NCBI RefSeq assembly: GCF_019097595.1 | Contig: NC_080714.1 | Span: forward strand, 5,446,259 to 5,510,258 | DNA: 64,000 bases | Source: Hemibagrus wyckioides | Taxonomy: Eukaryota > Chordata > Actinopteri > Siluriformes > Bagridae | Direction: 5' to 3' | In this document: piece by piece, positions 50,062 to 63,527 of the stretch | Layout of the letters: the number at the start of each line of letters is the position of its first letter | Numbering within the stretch: the first letter of the stretch is position 1 | The notes under the pieces: generated by a model | Databases searched by the model: none | What the model was told of the DNA's origin: nothing | The model's input: only the letters and a program-made list of their open reading frames with translations | Made by a program: the position numbers and the translations under genes

Positions 50062-50543
50062 CAGTAACCAAAGCAGCCCACATTGCAAAGGGAGAATCAC
50101 AGTGACAAGCAACATGTGGTAGCAATCACAAGATCCCAGCCTCCTTACAAGCACTACACAACCGCACGGCACACAAATATACACAAGAAAACAATTCCCC
50201 CCACACATCTTACATACTTCGGGTGTGTGTAATACATATGTGTGCACAGATACGCTCTGGGAAAGGGTACTAAACTGTACCGATGGGATGGTACCATCAA
50301 GGCTTCATCCTTCGTACAACAAATATGTATCTGGACAGTAACTTCAAAATGATACGTTAAGTATATAACAGGAACTAACCGTGTACCATGAATTAGCTTT
50401 AAGTTAATAGATACTCACTAACTTTAACATTCCAGTGCCTTTTTTACGAGTGTGTATCAGATACATGTAAAGACACATACACTTGAGTTCATCTGAAATA
50501 ATTTCTCCCACTCTCCACATCAGGCCTTGTGTACACTTGACCC

Positions 50544-50600
50544 TGGTGTGTGTGTGTGTGTGTGTGTATTTGTATGTGTGAGAATGAATGAGTGTGCATG
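50544..50600. repeat. (GT)n microsatellite
   Basis: Perfect GT at 50546-50568, then imperfect GT. Confidence 0.93.
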
Positions 50601-53008
50601 TGTGTGAGTAAATGGGTGTGTATTTAGAAGGAGTGGCAGGTCAATGACCTGTACACAGCAGCACCTCAGAGTACAGCTGAGTGAGACAGAGAAACCCCCC
50701 TCAGACTGCAGAACACCTCCAGATGGCCTTCCATGTTAAAGGCCCATTGTCAGATGTGCTGGACCTGCCATCAGGGAAGAACTGTAATACAAACAGCATG
50801 GAGTGAGACTGAGTGTGTGGGTGTGTGCGTGCTTGAGCTCAAGTAGTCCCCCTCCTCATTTAGCATGTAGCATGCACAATGCTACAAAAATGTTCCACTT
50901 CAGGTTAAATTCATTCACAAACAAAGGAGTGTACTTTAGTTGTTGTTTTTTTTTTTTCCTTTCGCAAATGGGAATATCGTATCTGAGAACCTTCCATTCA
51001 TGCATAGATTTTAGATTGCTGATTTCGGATTTTAGAAGGTAATATGTGATGAAAGCTAAATAGATAAAAATTCTTTCAGGTTGTTTTTTTTTTAGGTCTC
51101 TGTAAGACGTTATTTCATCATTTAAAGGTTTAACAAAGACTGAGTGGAGAAGAAATCCTAATTAAGCTGCAGCTAAGTGTGCTGAGAGTGATTGACGCTG
51201 ACAATTTGCAAAGGTGTATGAAACCTGTGCAACTTCACACGCTTCCAGGTCTCCTAAACATGGAATTAAAACGGCAGTGGATTAAGAAAGAAAAAAAAAA
51301 AAGGGATGAGAAACAGACGTGTACGGCGCCCACCCTCTCTTTCTGAGATACAGGTGGCTCTCGAGGTTAGTGGCACTCGGCGGCAAATGAACTACTCCGC
51401 TGGATTGTTTTCTGAACGCAAAAAAACAACAACAATGGCTATGCATATGTCGGTAAATCTGTCGGTCTGGGCGTTAGCGCGTTAGTGGAAAAGCGAGCAG
51501 CAACGCAACAGAGAGAGGAAGCAAGAGGGCAGCAGCGCTCATCATTAGTGGGGCTGAAGCGCAATCCGCTACCTGCAGCCCATATGCACACAGATGTTCC
51601 TTTAGCGGAGTGTGTGGCTCCGACAGGAGGGAGGGGGGAGTGCACCACATGCACGGGTGAAATAAACAGTTGTCAAAGAAGATGATTGATAATTCACAGT
51701 TTATCATAATTATAAAAATGCATTTTGCTTTTTTATGCACCTTTACCACTCGACAAGCAAATAAGTTTAGGAAAAGAAAGACAAGAAACTTTTCGTGGCA
51801 GTTTCGAAAGTGCTCAGCAAGCGAGTTCAGGAAGGACGGACAAGGTGCATTAGGTTGAGCTCGGCTTATGTCTTTTAACCCTGCAGTATTCTGGATAGGA
51901 AACAGCGGCTAAATTGTATACAGAGTACGATATCATTTTTACACGCTAATGTAACATTTGTTTAAAGACATATCAGTAATACAACAGTATATGAATGTGA
52001 CAAATATGGAATTTGGAACCTGATACAATCCCCCCCCCCTTTAATCGTTTTGAGAAAAAAATCCAAACCCTAAATATAAATCTCTAAAACATACATCTTC
52101 TATATAACTCAGGCCAAAGGTGAAGAGTCCAGGAGTCCCAGGGAAAAGTAGACATTTTCAGAGAGGTAAAAAAGTCAAATAAAATCAAATCAAAGCAAAA
52201 TTGATGGTTTGATATTTGTTTTGTTTCTCACGATACACATAATTAAACAAACCACAAAAATTGTCTGTGGGGCTGAGAATGCATGCGCAAAACTCTTGCT
52301 TAGAAAAATGACGACAGACAAAAAGTAAACAAACCCGGTGTGTGCAGAAATCATCAAAATTTACCCAAGTACAGAGAACACCGAAGGCAGGGCCGGCTTA
52401 TGCTTAATGCATTACCGGATGATTTAGTTTAATTCATTTTGTGTGTTGCATTCACAGGATCTTTTGTTCTCACAAGTCATCTACAGAATAAAGTTGCCTG
52501 CATCCCCATATTGATTTATTGCTCTGAATAAGAAACACAGTGTCAGTTTGGTGCAGTTCCTTAAATTTGCCGTCAATTGTTTAAGCAATGGGAAACTAAT
52601 GCAGGGAATGTAATATCTGTGTGAGGTTTTCATACTGTCATATTTGCGTGCACAATTCTGTCTGCACCTCTATGAAGAAGAGCGTCACTGCAGAGCACGC
52701 ATTTCGAAACAAAGGCATGATGAAGTATCTCTGCATCACACGATGTTAAACTCGAAAGCAGTTTGGAGAATTGTTTTGGTTGGTAAAAGTTTCACTTTTC
52801 CTTTTTTTTTCCTTTTTTTTTTTTGCGAAAGCCCTTAGAGAGTAAAGATGGGCGTGAGTGCAGCCTTGCTGAAGGAAAGCGTCTGTCACACAGGGGGAAA
52901 CGAGCTACGCTAAGGGAAATTATACCATGTGAACAAGCACTGGGGCCCTAATAACACCTAACAAATGAAGCGAAAACTTTAAATACAAAGACGACTATGT
53001 CCTGAGTG

Positions 53009-53105
53009 ACACACACACACACAGAATACAGTCGAATGCATATACACACACGCGCGCACACACACACACACATGCACGTTTCGCCACCCACGCACACACA
53101 TACAC
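53009..53105. repeat. interrupted (CA)n tracts
   Basis: CA runs at 53009-53023, 53044-53071 (with CGCGCG) and 53090-53106. A further pure CA run is at 53311-53339. Confidence 0.92.
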
Positions 53106-53307
53106 ACAGTATTCAATAGACTGAAAGGCTGCAATCAGTGTAAACAGCACCTTGATTTTTTTTTTTTTTCCAAATAAACAACAGTATCCAGAACTCAGTA
53201 AGGGCTTGGCATAACAAACTCCTACAGATTTTCACCATGTCACTGACCCTAAAGATGAGGCCAGGAGTCACTTACAGAGCTTAACAGCTTTTTCAGCTGT
53301 GTGCGTA

Positions 53308-53343
<36 letters not shown>

Positions 53344-53856
53344 GGGAGCGCGAAGAATATGCAGCCTGCTCAAAAAAAAGAAAAAAAAAAAAATCCTAAT
53401 CCAATCAGCTGCCAGCCAAAGGACGAGCGATAAAGGCAGAGCTGTGTCTCCCTATAGGCACAGTGTACATAAAGATGCTTAAGACACACACACAACACAC
53501 AACACACAGCTGCATGGATCGCAGACACAATACTTCCTCAGTGTGGGACTGAGTGTCCTGCAGCTTACTCTCATTTCTGAGACAACTGAGAGAGCTCGCC
53601 TCTCTCTCTGACCCGAGAGTCATCCATTAGTTAATAAAACACACACAAACACACACATGTATATATATAGAGAGAGAGAGGGAGAGTGAGAGAGAGAAAG
53701 AAAGATTGTTAAGTGAAATGTTATGACACATGCACGTATGTTTCAATCTTGTTCAACAAAGTTTATGAATGTGTGTGTGTGTGTGAGGCGTAGAGAGAGT
53801 GGCAGAAAGAGACACAGTGGCAGAGCGATAGAGAGAGATATAAAGGCAAAAATACA

Positions 53857-53887
<31 letters not shown>

Positions 53888-53933
53888 GCAGACAAAGGAA
53901 GGAAATACTAACAGAGCACTTTATTAGGAACAC

Positions 53934-54690
53934 CTGTACACCTATGCATTTTAGGTGTATTTTTCTAATTATCTAATCAGCCAATTTTGTGGCAGCCGTA
54001 CAATGCATATAATCAGATACAGGCCAGCAGCTTTGGGTAATGTTCACATCAAACATAAGAATAAGAGAAAAATGTGATCTGTGGCATGATTGTTGGTCCT
54101 AGTTTGAGTATTTTTATTTAACTGCTGATCTCCTGGGACTTTCAGGCACAAGAGTCTCTAGTGTTTACTCAGAAGTGTAGAATAAAGAAAAAAACATGTA
54201 GTGAGTATCAGAAATGCCTTGTCGATGAGATAGGTCTATGGCTGACAGTAAGGTGGTAATAACTCCACATTTACCACCAACAGCATGAATACACGAACCT
54301 GCCTTGTGTCAACACTCCAGGGTGGTGGAGGTGGTGTAACAGTGTGGGGAATGTTTTCTTGGCCCGTTATTGACAATCAATCATAATGTGAATGCCACAG
54401 TCTATCAGAGTATCATTGCTGACCCTTCATGAGCATAATTTTACCACCTTCTAATGGCTACTTTCAGCATGATAACGCACCATGTCACAGAGCAAAAAAA
54501 AAACTCCAACTCACCGGATCTGAATTCAGTAGAACACCTTTGGGATGTGGAAGAGCGGGAGATTCACAGCATGAAAACGCACCTGAAAAATCTGCAGGAA
54601 CTATGTGATGCAATCATGTCAACATGGAGCTGACTCTCAATGGAACATTTTCAACACATTGTGGAATCCATGCCTCGAAGGATATAAGGC
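53934..54690 (+). mobile_element. Tc1-like element remnant, fourth family
   Basis: The left end CACTTTATTAGGAACACCTG (from about 53937) is a Tc1-type terminal sequence. Inside are transposase remnants: a GGGGVTVWG-like core, FQHDNAPCHRA (second catalytic Asp block) and VEHLWDV (third acidic block). Stops and frameshifts separate them. No right terminal repeat is seen before the ATT array. Confidence 0.8.
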
Positions 54691-54742
54691 AGGTATACTG
54701 TATAGAGAGTTGACTTTATAAGCAGAAAGATTATGAGCAAAG

Positions 54743-54743
<1 letters not shown>

Positions 54744-54825
<82 letters not shown>
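54744..54825. repeat. (ATT)27 microsatellite
   Basis: 82 bp of uninterrupted ATT units, ending ACTGTTG. Confidence 0.98.
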
Positions 54826-54826
<1 letters not shown>

Positions 54827-55207
54827 TGTTGTTTTTGCAGAAACTGACACCTGAGGTATAACTAATACCTGATACAGACTGATAAATATCTCTTTGTGCT
54901 TCAGCACTAATCAGCCAATAACTTTTAAACAACTGGAACAAAGGTGTATAGTCAGCCTCACCACCCACAAAACTTCTCTAGTATTCAAATCCTGGAATCG
55001 TAATGCACAATTCCTGCAAATGATCATCTAATTTACCCACTTCTGCTCTTAAATGGTACAATATTGTGATCTGTGGGTGGACTATTAGGCTGGAAAGTAA
55101 ATACGGGTTTTTCACCCAGCAGTTTATTTACATAAGTAAACTCCTCTCCTTTGCTAATGAATCTCCTGTTCATTACTGTCAACACAGAAAACAAGAACAT
55201 CTGCATT

Positions 55208-55216
55208 CACAGAGAG

Positions 55217-55251
<35 letters not shown>

Positions 55252-55346
55252 ACTGTGGCATGACAGAGTACAAGAGAGTGAGAAGAAAAGAGAGAATGAG
55301 ACAGAGTACTCGGGAGGAGGCAGGGAGGGAGGGAGGGAGGGAGGAA
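55208..55346. repeat. GA and GGGA simple repeats
   Basis: (GA)n at 55217-55246 and (GGGA)n at 55322-55343 inside purine-rich DNA. Confidence 0.93.
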
Positions 55347-56240
55347 GGGGGACGACAATCTGGAGGGAAAGTTAGTTAGAGGCAGAACAAGCTGTTTGGG
55401 GAGCGTTCTTGGTAATGCTCCATGATTGAAGTGCGAGAGTGTGAGAGCAGGAGGGAATTGGGAGCCGGAGCAGGTCAGGCACGGCGGGCGCTAAACTAGG
55501 AGGGCATTTCGGCTCCTGAAGGCTCCTCTTTTCATCACCATCTGCTCCACTGGAATTAATAACTTCATTATCAATTCCTGCTTCACTAAAGAACGGATCA
55601 GCAGACGTTAGTTGCGCAAACACTGCGGACACCGAAGGAAACCTTGTTTAAGGGTTTGAAAGGGAAAAAAAATGCTACTTGGCCAGAGTTATGTGGTTTT
55701 CGCTGTCCTTTCATGTTGAAATTTTCCACCCAGAATAATGAAATTATTAAATTAACAAGACAATAACGAATAGCTGGAAGACCTCCAGGTTGTGCTAATG
55801 TAAGGCAGTGTAAATATATCTGCTTGTAAAATATCGATTTTTATTGCTACTTTAAAGTAGACCCACAATGCAAAGTGAAGTTATGCATCCCTAACGCGAA
55901 TGCAGTGCACTCTGTGTTCACACATTTTCTTTTGAGCAACATGGAGACATATATGCCAGGGAGAGCAATGAGCAACAAACATCGGAGAGCAATGAGCAAC
56001 AAACAGTGAGCAAAAAAAACGACAAACATTTGAAACTGTGACTTTCTAATTTCTTTTCAAATTAGGTGTGACAAACCCGAACATTTTTGTCGTTTCTGCC
56101 ACTATAAAAACTCTAATATTGAAAGAATAGCGCCTATTTGCGTCCAATGATGTGCACAAAAATGGAGAAATGTATTTTCATCAAAGATAACATAGTAGGA
56201 ATGTGTCAGTTTCCCACACTGTTTCAGTTTCCCACACATA

Positions 56241-56568
56241 CAGTGCCGTACAAAAGTCTAAGGCACGTGTAAATACGTGCAATAAAGCAGGCATTTCTAC
56301 AAAAATAATGAAGATCATTTTCTACAAGGAAGCATGACTTGAAAAATGGCATCAGTGTCCCTGGTATGCTTTATACAGTTTTATACAGTTACAGTTTTTA
56401 CAGACTTCAGTTCAGCTGAAGTCTCTGACTTTCTGTTATTCTGATCAACTTTATTATGTTTTTAATCTGAAAAGTGGTCTATTAAGTAATATATAACTTT
56501 ACTGATATACAAACCTATTTTTGGTTTGTTATTTTTTTAAACAGTATGCTAAGACCTTTGCACAGTAC
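56241..56568. mobile_element. 328-bp MITE, Tc1-type
   Basis: The left end CAGTGCCGTACAAAAGTCTA and the inverted right end (reverse complement GTACTGTGCAAAGGTCTTAG) are flanked by TA on both sides (56239-56240 and 56569-56570). The interior is AT-rich and non-coding. Confidence 0.8.
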
Positions 56569-59500
56569 TAGAGGTGAAGGTAGGTGATAGCAGCAGTGCA
56601 AAACTAAAGGTTCTGGCTCAGAAGTTTGATTATAAACCAATTAGTATATCAATTTACTGAAATCTGTTTAAACCAACGATAAATGGTGACACTCTAAAAG
56701 CTCTTTAGACTTTTTGGCTACTACTAATTTCCTACTACTACTGAGAAAAAAAAAACACAGTGGACTGTGGATGTGGACAGTGGATACAGCCTTAGCAGAA
56801 CTCACACATCCTGTGCAACACGAGGGACGGGTGGCTGGCATGAACACAGGTGTAAATGTGAAGTTTATACGCATGCTGCGATAACAATAGCAAGTTTTAA
56901 TACCTAGTAAAAAGGATAAAAGTGGTTTAAATAACCTTAACATAAAAGCAACCTCAGAGTTTTAAGAGCAGTTCAAGAGCTCAAGCATCTGATTGGGAAA
57001 CTGTCGCGTGGTAACTGTTACAGAGGCAGAACGGACAAAGAGCCGAAGAGCATGAAGCGATTAGTTCTAGTGAGGGAAAACATGGCATGAACAATAACAG
57101 AAAAAACGCTTTCTGAATTGCGATCGGTGCCAGAAATCTCGAGCGGTAGCTTCGGCTGGCAGCTGATTGTGAGTGGCGAGCTGGCAGCAAAGTGAGAAAA
57201 AGGATCCATCTGCACAAGAGCTGCCAAACAGAGGAAATGACGCACTGAACATGGTGTAAATACAGCGATGAAAACACTTCTCATAGGGTAAAAGGTCAAA
57301 TTACGATACAAAGAGGGGAAAAAAAAAAAACAACAATCAAATGGACATGCAGCACAGACGTGACACATTAAGATACACTCTAATCATGTAGCACGAGCAC
57401 ACTGGAAGTTAGCTCATAGTTTTACTACCATAGGTTACTAAATATGGAGAAGCAACCTGGTTACTCAAGTCATCAACAAATATAGCATCTCTGGCAGCAA
57501 CAAATTAAACGCCCACACATGCATTGTGGCTTATTGTTAATTACTTAATGATACGTGAGGAGTTGTCTTTTACCAAAAGACCGCAATCAAACAGAGAGGG
57601 AAGAAACTGAGAGGAGAATGATGATGAACTTGTCTGTAGATATATATTCACTACTTCTGGAGAGTTAATGAAGCAGTTACTTAAACAGACCAGCTAGTTG
57701 CAAGGATTCAGCAACTGCTGACGAGTGTAGAAACATGTCGAAACGGTCAACGGTCAAAACAGAACGAGACAAACAAACAGGGATGATGCAAAAGAGTGAG
57801 TTTTTAAAGATGCAGTGGAATTAGAAAGACTTTACAGTGAGACTGAAGAAAATGTGTGATTTCATAGGAAATGAATCAGATGTAAGCAACTGATATAGAA
57901 TTCTGGTGATTGTGACCTCTTTTGGTGGAGAAGGGTGTTGTCCTGAGCTGGATTTAAGTAGACCGGCTGACCTTGGTGAGGGCTAATACACAGCCCTGGA
58001 GCAGCTTTGTGTGGTAAGTCATAGCAGTGTACTCCGATGTTAAAGTGCATAGAGAACAAAATATTACCGCATTAGAAATTCCCACCTAAATCTAAATGAC
58101 AACATACAACATTGCTGGACTATCACAATTAAATTCGAAATAAATGGGAACACCTTTATTTTAAACATTGTGTTGCTGCAGCTTTCAGTGGAAATTTCTT
58201 CAATGATGCGTTGTTATAATGTGTCATCTAGATACATCACCACTTCCCGTTTATGGCTAAAAAGAAAATGACAACATTCCTTTTAATTATACCCTCAAAA
58301 ATATCCAACATCACATTATATTATACAGCTGCCCAATCTAGATGGACAAAACCTTGCTGTTCAAACCCCTTAGTGTGCCGTATGTGTCAACTGACTGGGG
58401 AGGAACGCGAGTTTTGTCCTCATCCTGTCCAAATATGAGTTGTCTATGATAGGACAGGCTTCTGGCTGTCAATTTGTGTATGTCACAGAATGCAGAAAGC
58501 ATTATTCCTAGAGCCTATGAATAAAACACAAGCTCTTCTAAAGAAGGCAATGGTCAAGTGACTGGAAATTACGCTTCTCACATCTTACAATTCATAGAGA
58601 TACAAACACGCCATGCTGTGATCTTGTCCATATTGAAGTTTTAGCCAGCTTTACTCACTCACGGAAAAATTTAGGGTTCGAAAGATGCCAAATGACATCA
58701 TATGGGAAGGTCCAGAGATGTGCTAGTAATGGCACCCAGTCACCACCTAAGTCCTTTTCAGCCACCAAAAGAATTCTGGCAAGGTCATATTTAAAAGCTG
58801 AAAATAAAGCTATTATTACACATTTAAACTGAGCATGATGACACAACTGCATTTGGCAAAGCGCAAGTGCAAAACAAACGACACCTCACCATTTTCTTCA
58901 CATCGCAAACATAACACAGCCATTCAATCGCATAAACAGAAAAGTGAAGTTTAGTCCTCGTTCTTGTTATGTGTGTTAATATATCTCAGGAATAAATGTG
59001 CTGTAATTAGCTGTTCTAGCGATTAATTGTACATGCTCATTTTTCAACCTGTTATAAACATTATTATATATTATCTTCCTCAAAAGTTTACATAAATAAA
59101 TAAATAAATAAAATGAGAAGTTCTCTGTATAATTGGCTGTGGTGTAGGTTTGAGTAGGATTTTGTCAGCTGAAACAAAAGACTGATTTCAGGCATTCTTC
59201 TCAACCCCTGAGTCATCCACCTTTATTTTTCTGTAAATTGTTCCTGTAATTTTGGCTATTAGAAGCGTCTCATTTTATTCCTCTAGCACAACAAGGTTGC
59301 GGAGATGCACAGGTTTCAACCGAGAGTGAAATAAAATACACATTATAAATAAATAAATATTATAAGAGTCATTTTGAGATCTGGTGGCATGAAAACTTTC
59401 AACTTTTTCTATTTAGAAAAAAACTAAATAATATAAAAGTCATATAAAAGTTATTCACCTTTAATTTTTCTTTTTCTTTTTTTAATTATTACTGAATTAT

Positions 59501-60351
59501 TTTTCTATTATTATTTAACAGTATAGTAATGGGGTGGAAAATCAGACACTTCTCAGACACAGTATACATCATGATATAAAGGTTTGCTGAAAATAATAAT
59601 AATACTTTTACGTAATAGCTAAATATTTTAAAATATTTTAATGTTAAATGTATTTAACACTATTCTCATTTAAGCATAACTAATATTAGTTAAAAAATAT
59701 TTTTTATAAGTTTTTACACTTAATCATCTCTAGTTTTTTGAGTCTGCTGTATTCCTCCGAGGTGTAAATAAAATGTGGATATTGAGAATAGGATATAACA
59801 GTTAGGTATTATACTAAGGTCATGATGCGTAAGTGTATCAGCCTTCTTACTATAGAGCTGGACAACATTAAAAACAATACGTTTCGTTATCCACATGCAA
59901 TACGCAACTGACATTACATCTGCTTGCATGGGGGTGTAACAGGTCAAATCATAGTTGTAATTTAATTTCTAAAAAAAGGAATTACAGGGCAGACTTCTAA
60001 ATAAGGAGTATATGAGTGAGAGGGGAAGCGTTCATTTGTGTGGCACCTGAAGCCCCAGAGTATTCCAGGACACCTAATTCCACACATTCACACGGGACTT
60101 TATTATACCTTAAGCGAGGTCAGAGGAAGTCACTGTAGCAATTACTCACCTCCCACCTGCCTCATTAAACCTCTGACCAACCGTGGCTTCTCATCACGCA
60201 TCCAGCATGGCCTGCCGGCCAATCGGGGCGCGGACAGGCGGCATGCCACCGCCCACACACTGACAGGGTATTGAGAGGTTGTCTGTCTAAGCACCTGAAA
60301 TACATTTGTTTATTCACGGTGTGTCTCTTGGCCAGACGGGGAGGAGACTTA

Positions 60352-60353
<2 letters not shown>

Positions 60354-60378
<25 letters not shown>
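60354..60378. repeat. (CT)n microsatellite
   Basis: CT run followed by TGTGTTTGTG and then a GA-rich stretch; the CT and GA parts are loosely complementary. Confidence 0.92.
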
Positions 60379-60382
<4 letters not shown>

Positions 60383-60810
60383 TTGTGAGGGAGAGAGAGG
60401 GGTAGGGAGGGAAAGAAAGAGGGAAAGGAGAGACAATGATGAGGTTAGAGATAGTGACGGAGTACCAGAGTGCACGCATGTGATACTGTTACATATAACA
60501 CAGAAAGTTGTTCAACGATTAAGAAATTAACAAAGCACTTCAAGTTCCTGCTTAGTTCCTTTCCATTGACCTCCTCAATGGAAAATAAATACTCAAAATT
60601 AATCAATTGCTAATTACTTAGTTAAACTTAATGATGTTGAAATGAAGTACCGTTACTACAGCAACACCATTAACGATCTTGGGTCTGCCGTACTGTACCA
60701 CACCATGCCTGCTGTCTATTAATGTTTTCACCACCTGCCAGAGTCGACGTGATGCTGTTTCTGTACGTCAATGCTGTTTAAAGAAGAGAAAATGACCTGC
60801 AGGGCTGCGT

Positions 60811-60834
60811 TGTGTGTGTGTGTGTGTGTGTGCG
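60811..60834. repeat. (GT)n microsatellite
   Basis: GT run ending in GCGCG. Confidence 0.92.
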
Positions 60835-62045
60835 CGATATCGCCACTGTATACTTCAGCACACACGGAGAATGTTCCAGGAATAGTTTCATAAACATTAT
60901 TAAATGCGACACTTTTAACCAGAGTACAAAACAAAGCTTTTTAGTCAATCATTTAATTAGGACTGTTAAAATAATTAGCAACCTTATGAAACAAGAGATG
61001 GTTCCTTTATTACTTTCTTCTTATATCTGTATGTGTAATCTCGATAAATACACCTTTGGAGTTGATATTTCTTCTAAACAGATGCGTAACGACGCACTTT
61101 ACTGTATACTTGCCTGGTACCATTAAACTATATACTGTATAGATTGTAGAGAAAAAGATATAAAACTCCTATCATGTCTTTGAACGCATCTCTGCTCACT
61201 GGCACAGGAAGACACAAACTTTTTAGTTTCTACACTCGCTAACCTCGAACAGGAACAATACCTAGCCCCACTGAGGTGGGTGGTGATGATGGAGGTACAT
61301 CTTCCATATAGTCTTTTCACGCCTCTAACAGAGGCGGGGCTTCCAGATGGTGTCAGTTAATATCGGAGAGTTCAAAGCACCTACACAAATGTTAATTGTT
61401 CCAGATTGGCTCATCTGGCATTTTTACCAAGGTAAATAATAAAAGACTGCTTTTTTTGGCGGGTTTTGGAGTGATAATTCGTAGCAGCGTACATTTTAAC
61501 ATGTGGAGTTCCTACGCAAAAATGCGCAGAGCTTGGCAAGTGCATGTGTAACACTAATCTATTTGCCATTTATTCCGTTTTTCATGAGATATAATATATT
61601 GCAATATGATATTTTAGCCTGATCACCCACACAGGTAAAGACACAGTAGTAGTAAATCATGAATCTGAAAGTGTTCCACGATAACATTTATTTTTCTTTC
61701 AACTGTAAGAGGAAAAGGGTACTAATGAGTTGTACGAGGCCATCTGGGCCTCTCACACTCATCTTTCGCTGTCTCGCTCACTCGCACCACTCTTCCCCTG
61801 CGCTCGAGCTCGAGAGAAACTGACGTGCAGTTGTTGCTGTCATGCAGAAGAAATGTTCGCCCACCCGTCTGTCACGAACGCTTATCATAATAAATATTAA
61901 AGCACTACACGAGGAGAAACATTGCTCAAACTTCAGCTTCTTCCCCTTGTGAAAGTGATAAGTGTCAGTTTTATGGATACGAGGGATGACACCGGGTGCT
62001 TCTGTGAATGAACAGTTGCCTTGGAAGCCCTCAAAAAAGAAGAAG

Positions 62046-62073
<28 letters not shown>
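62046..62073. repeat. (GA)n microsatellite
   Basis: Perfect GA run after AAGAAGAAGG. Confidence 0.95.
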
Positions 62074-62076
<3 letters not shown>

Positions 62077-62821
62077 AAAATGAGAATCGAACGAATGCTG
62101 AGTATTTGGAAAGTTTCATTGGAGCTGAAACACCCGTGTCCCCGCTGCTGAATCTGGCTCTCCATCTCCTGATGACTAACGTGATATTTTTATTCAGTCA
62201 TTATGCAACGCATCGGAAACGCAGCACAAGTGTGAAGCACATGGAAGGTGCAGATACAGTCGACAGGATCCAGGAATTGTTTGCCCAACGAAGTGTTTTT
62301 GACACCTTTTCCTTTACACATTATGTCCAGGACTGTGTGTGCCAAGTCCATGCTTTATCTTTGTCTTTTTTATCAGTGTAAGGTTCTATCTATCTATTTA
62401 TTTATTTATTTATTTATTTGGGTTTTAATGTTCACTGTAAGTGTAAGGCTTGATGGAACATCTGACGTTACAGAATTAGCTTTTCACAGTATATATCTGC
62501 AATTATATTTTCGAGTTATATTGCTTCAAGAGGAACTGTGACGATTATTTTTATCATCGAATGTGTCAACTATTCTAATAATCATTGCTTAAATTTAAAC
62601 AGATTGTTTTTTTTTGTTTTTTTTATCACTTTCTCATTTAGCCATGTCTGATTTAGGAAGTCATTTCCATGAAACATTAATGGTATGATAAACTAAACTA
62701 AACCATAGTTTTGTGCTATTATGGTATCAATCCACCATTTATACACATAAGGCAAGTGGGGAAAATAAAGGGGAAAATATGTATTTGTGCAAACACACTC
62801 TGCATGTCCTTGTGTGCATGA

Positions 62822-63435
62822 CAAAAAAGGACAGGTGAGGAGGTCTGGGGTGCAGTCAGTGTTCCAGTTCATCCCAAAGGTGTTAAGTCAGAGTCAGGGC
62901 TCTGTACAGCAGGGGTCCCCAACTTATTTTGTACCATGGACCATTTTACTGCAGACTGGGGAGCGGCAGGGGGCTGGGGACATTTGTTTTAGGGTCATTT
63001 TAGCATGGGTTAGCTTGCGGGCTTACTGATGTATGGAAGAACCAGCGGCAGAGTCAAATGCGGGAGTGTGGCGCGGTTAGAAGTGGCAATTTTTCAAAAT
63101 AAGTTCATTGATTCTTTGCGGCCCGGTACCAAATGATCCATGACCCGATACTGGTCTGCGGCCCGGTGGTTGCCGACCCCTTCTGTACAGGACACTTACC
63201 ACTGCATCCTGAACACACCATGTCTTCATGGAGCTTGTTTCGTACACAGGGGCATTGTCATGCTATAACATGTTTTGGCCTCTTAGTTCCAGTGAAGGGA
63301 AATTGTACTGCTACAGCATAAAAGACTTGAGATTCTAGATAATTATGTGCCTTCAAATTTTTGGGGAAGAACCACATATGGGTGTGATGGCCATGTGTCC
63401 ACTGACCTACATTTTGGCCATGTGTCATATTTACC
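62822..63435 (+). mobile_element. Tc1-derived MITE carrying a hAT insertion
   Basis: Left part 62822-62909 (GTGTTCCAGTTCATCCCAAAGG...CAGGGCTCTGTACAG) and right part 63183-63435 (ACACCATGTCTTCATGGAGC, CAGGGGCATTGTCATGC, TTAGTTCCAGTGAAGGGAAA, ACCACATATGGGTGTGATGG). The right part matches 42360-42538. Its outer terminal repeats are decayed. Confidence 0.8.
62910..63182. mobile_element. 273-bp hAT-type MITE
   Basis: It starts CAGGGGTCCCCAAC and ends GTTGCCGACCCCTT (inverted, decayed end). It is bounded by the 8-bp target duplication CTGTACAG at 62902-62909 and 63183-63190. The GCGGCCCGGTACCAAATGATCC and GGTCTGCGGCCCGG words are typical of this family. No coding capacity. Confidence 0.9.
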
Positions 63436-63527
63436 TCAGCAATCGGGAGCTTTTTGTTGCTTTTATATTAAATGTTTGTGCATGGTCACTGTGCTGCCAT
63501 GAAACATGTCCATAGACAGACTGGTTA

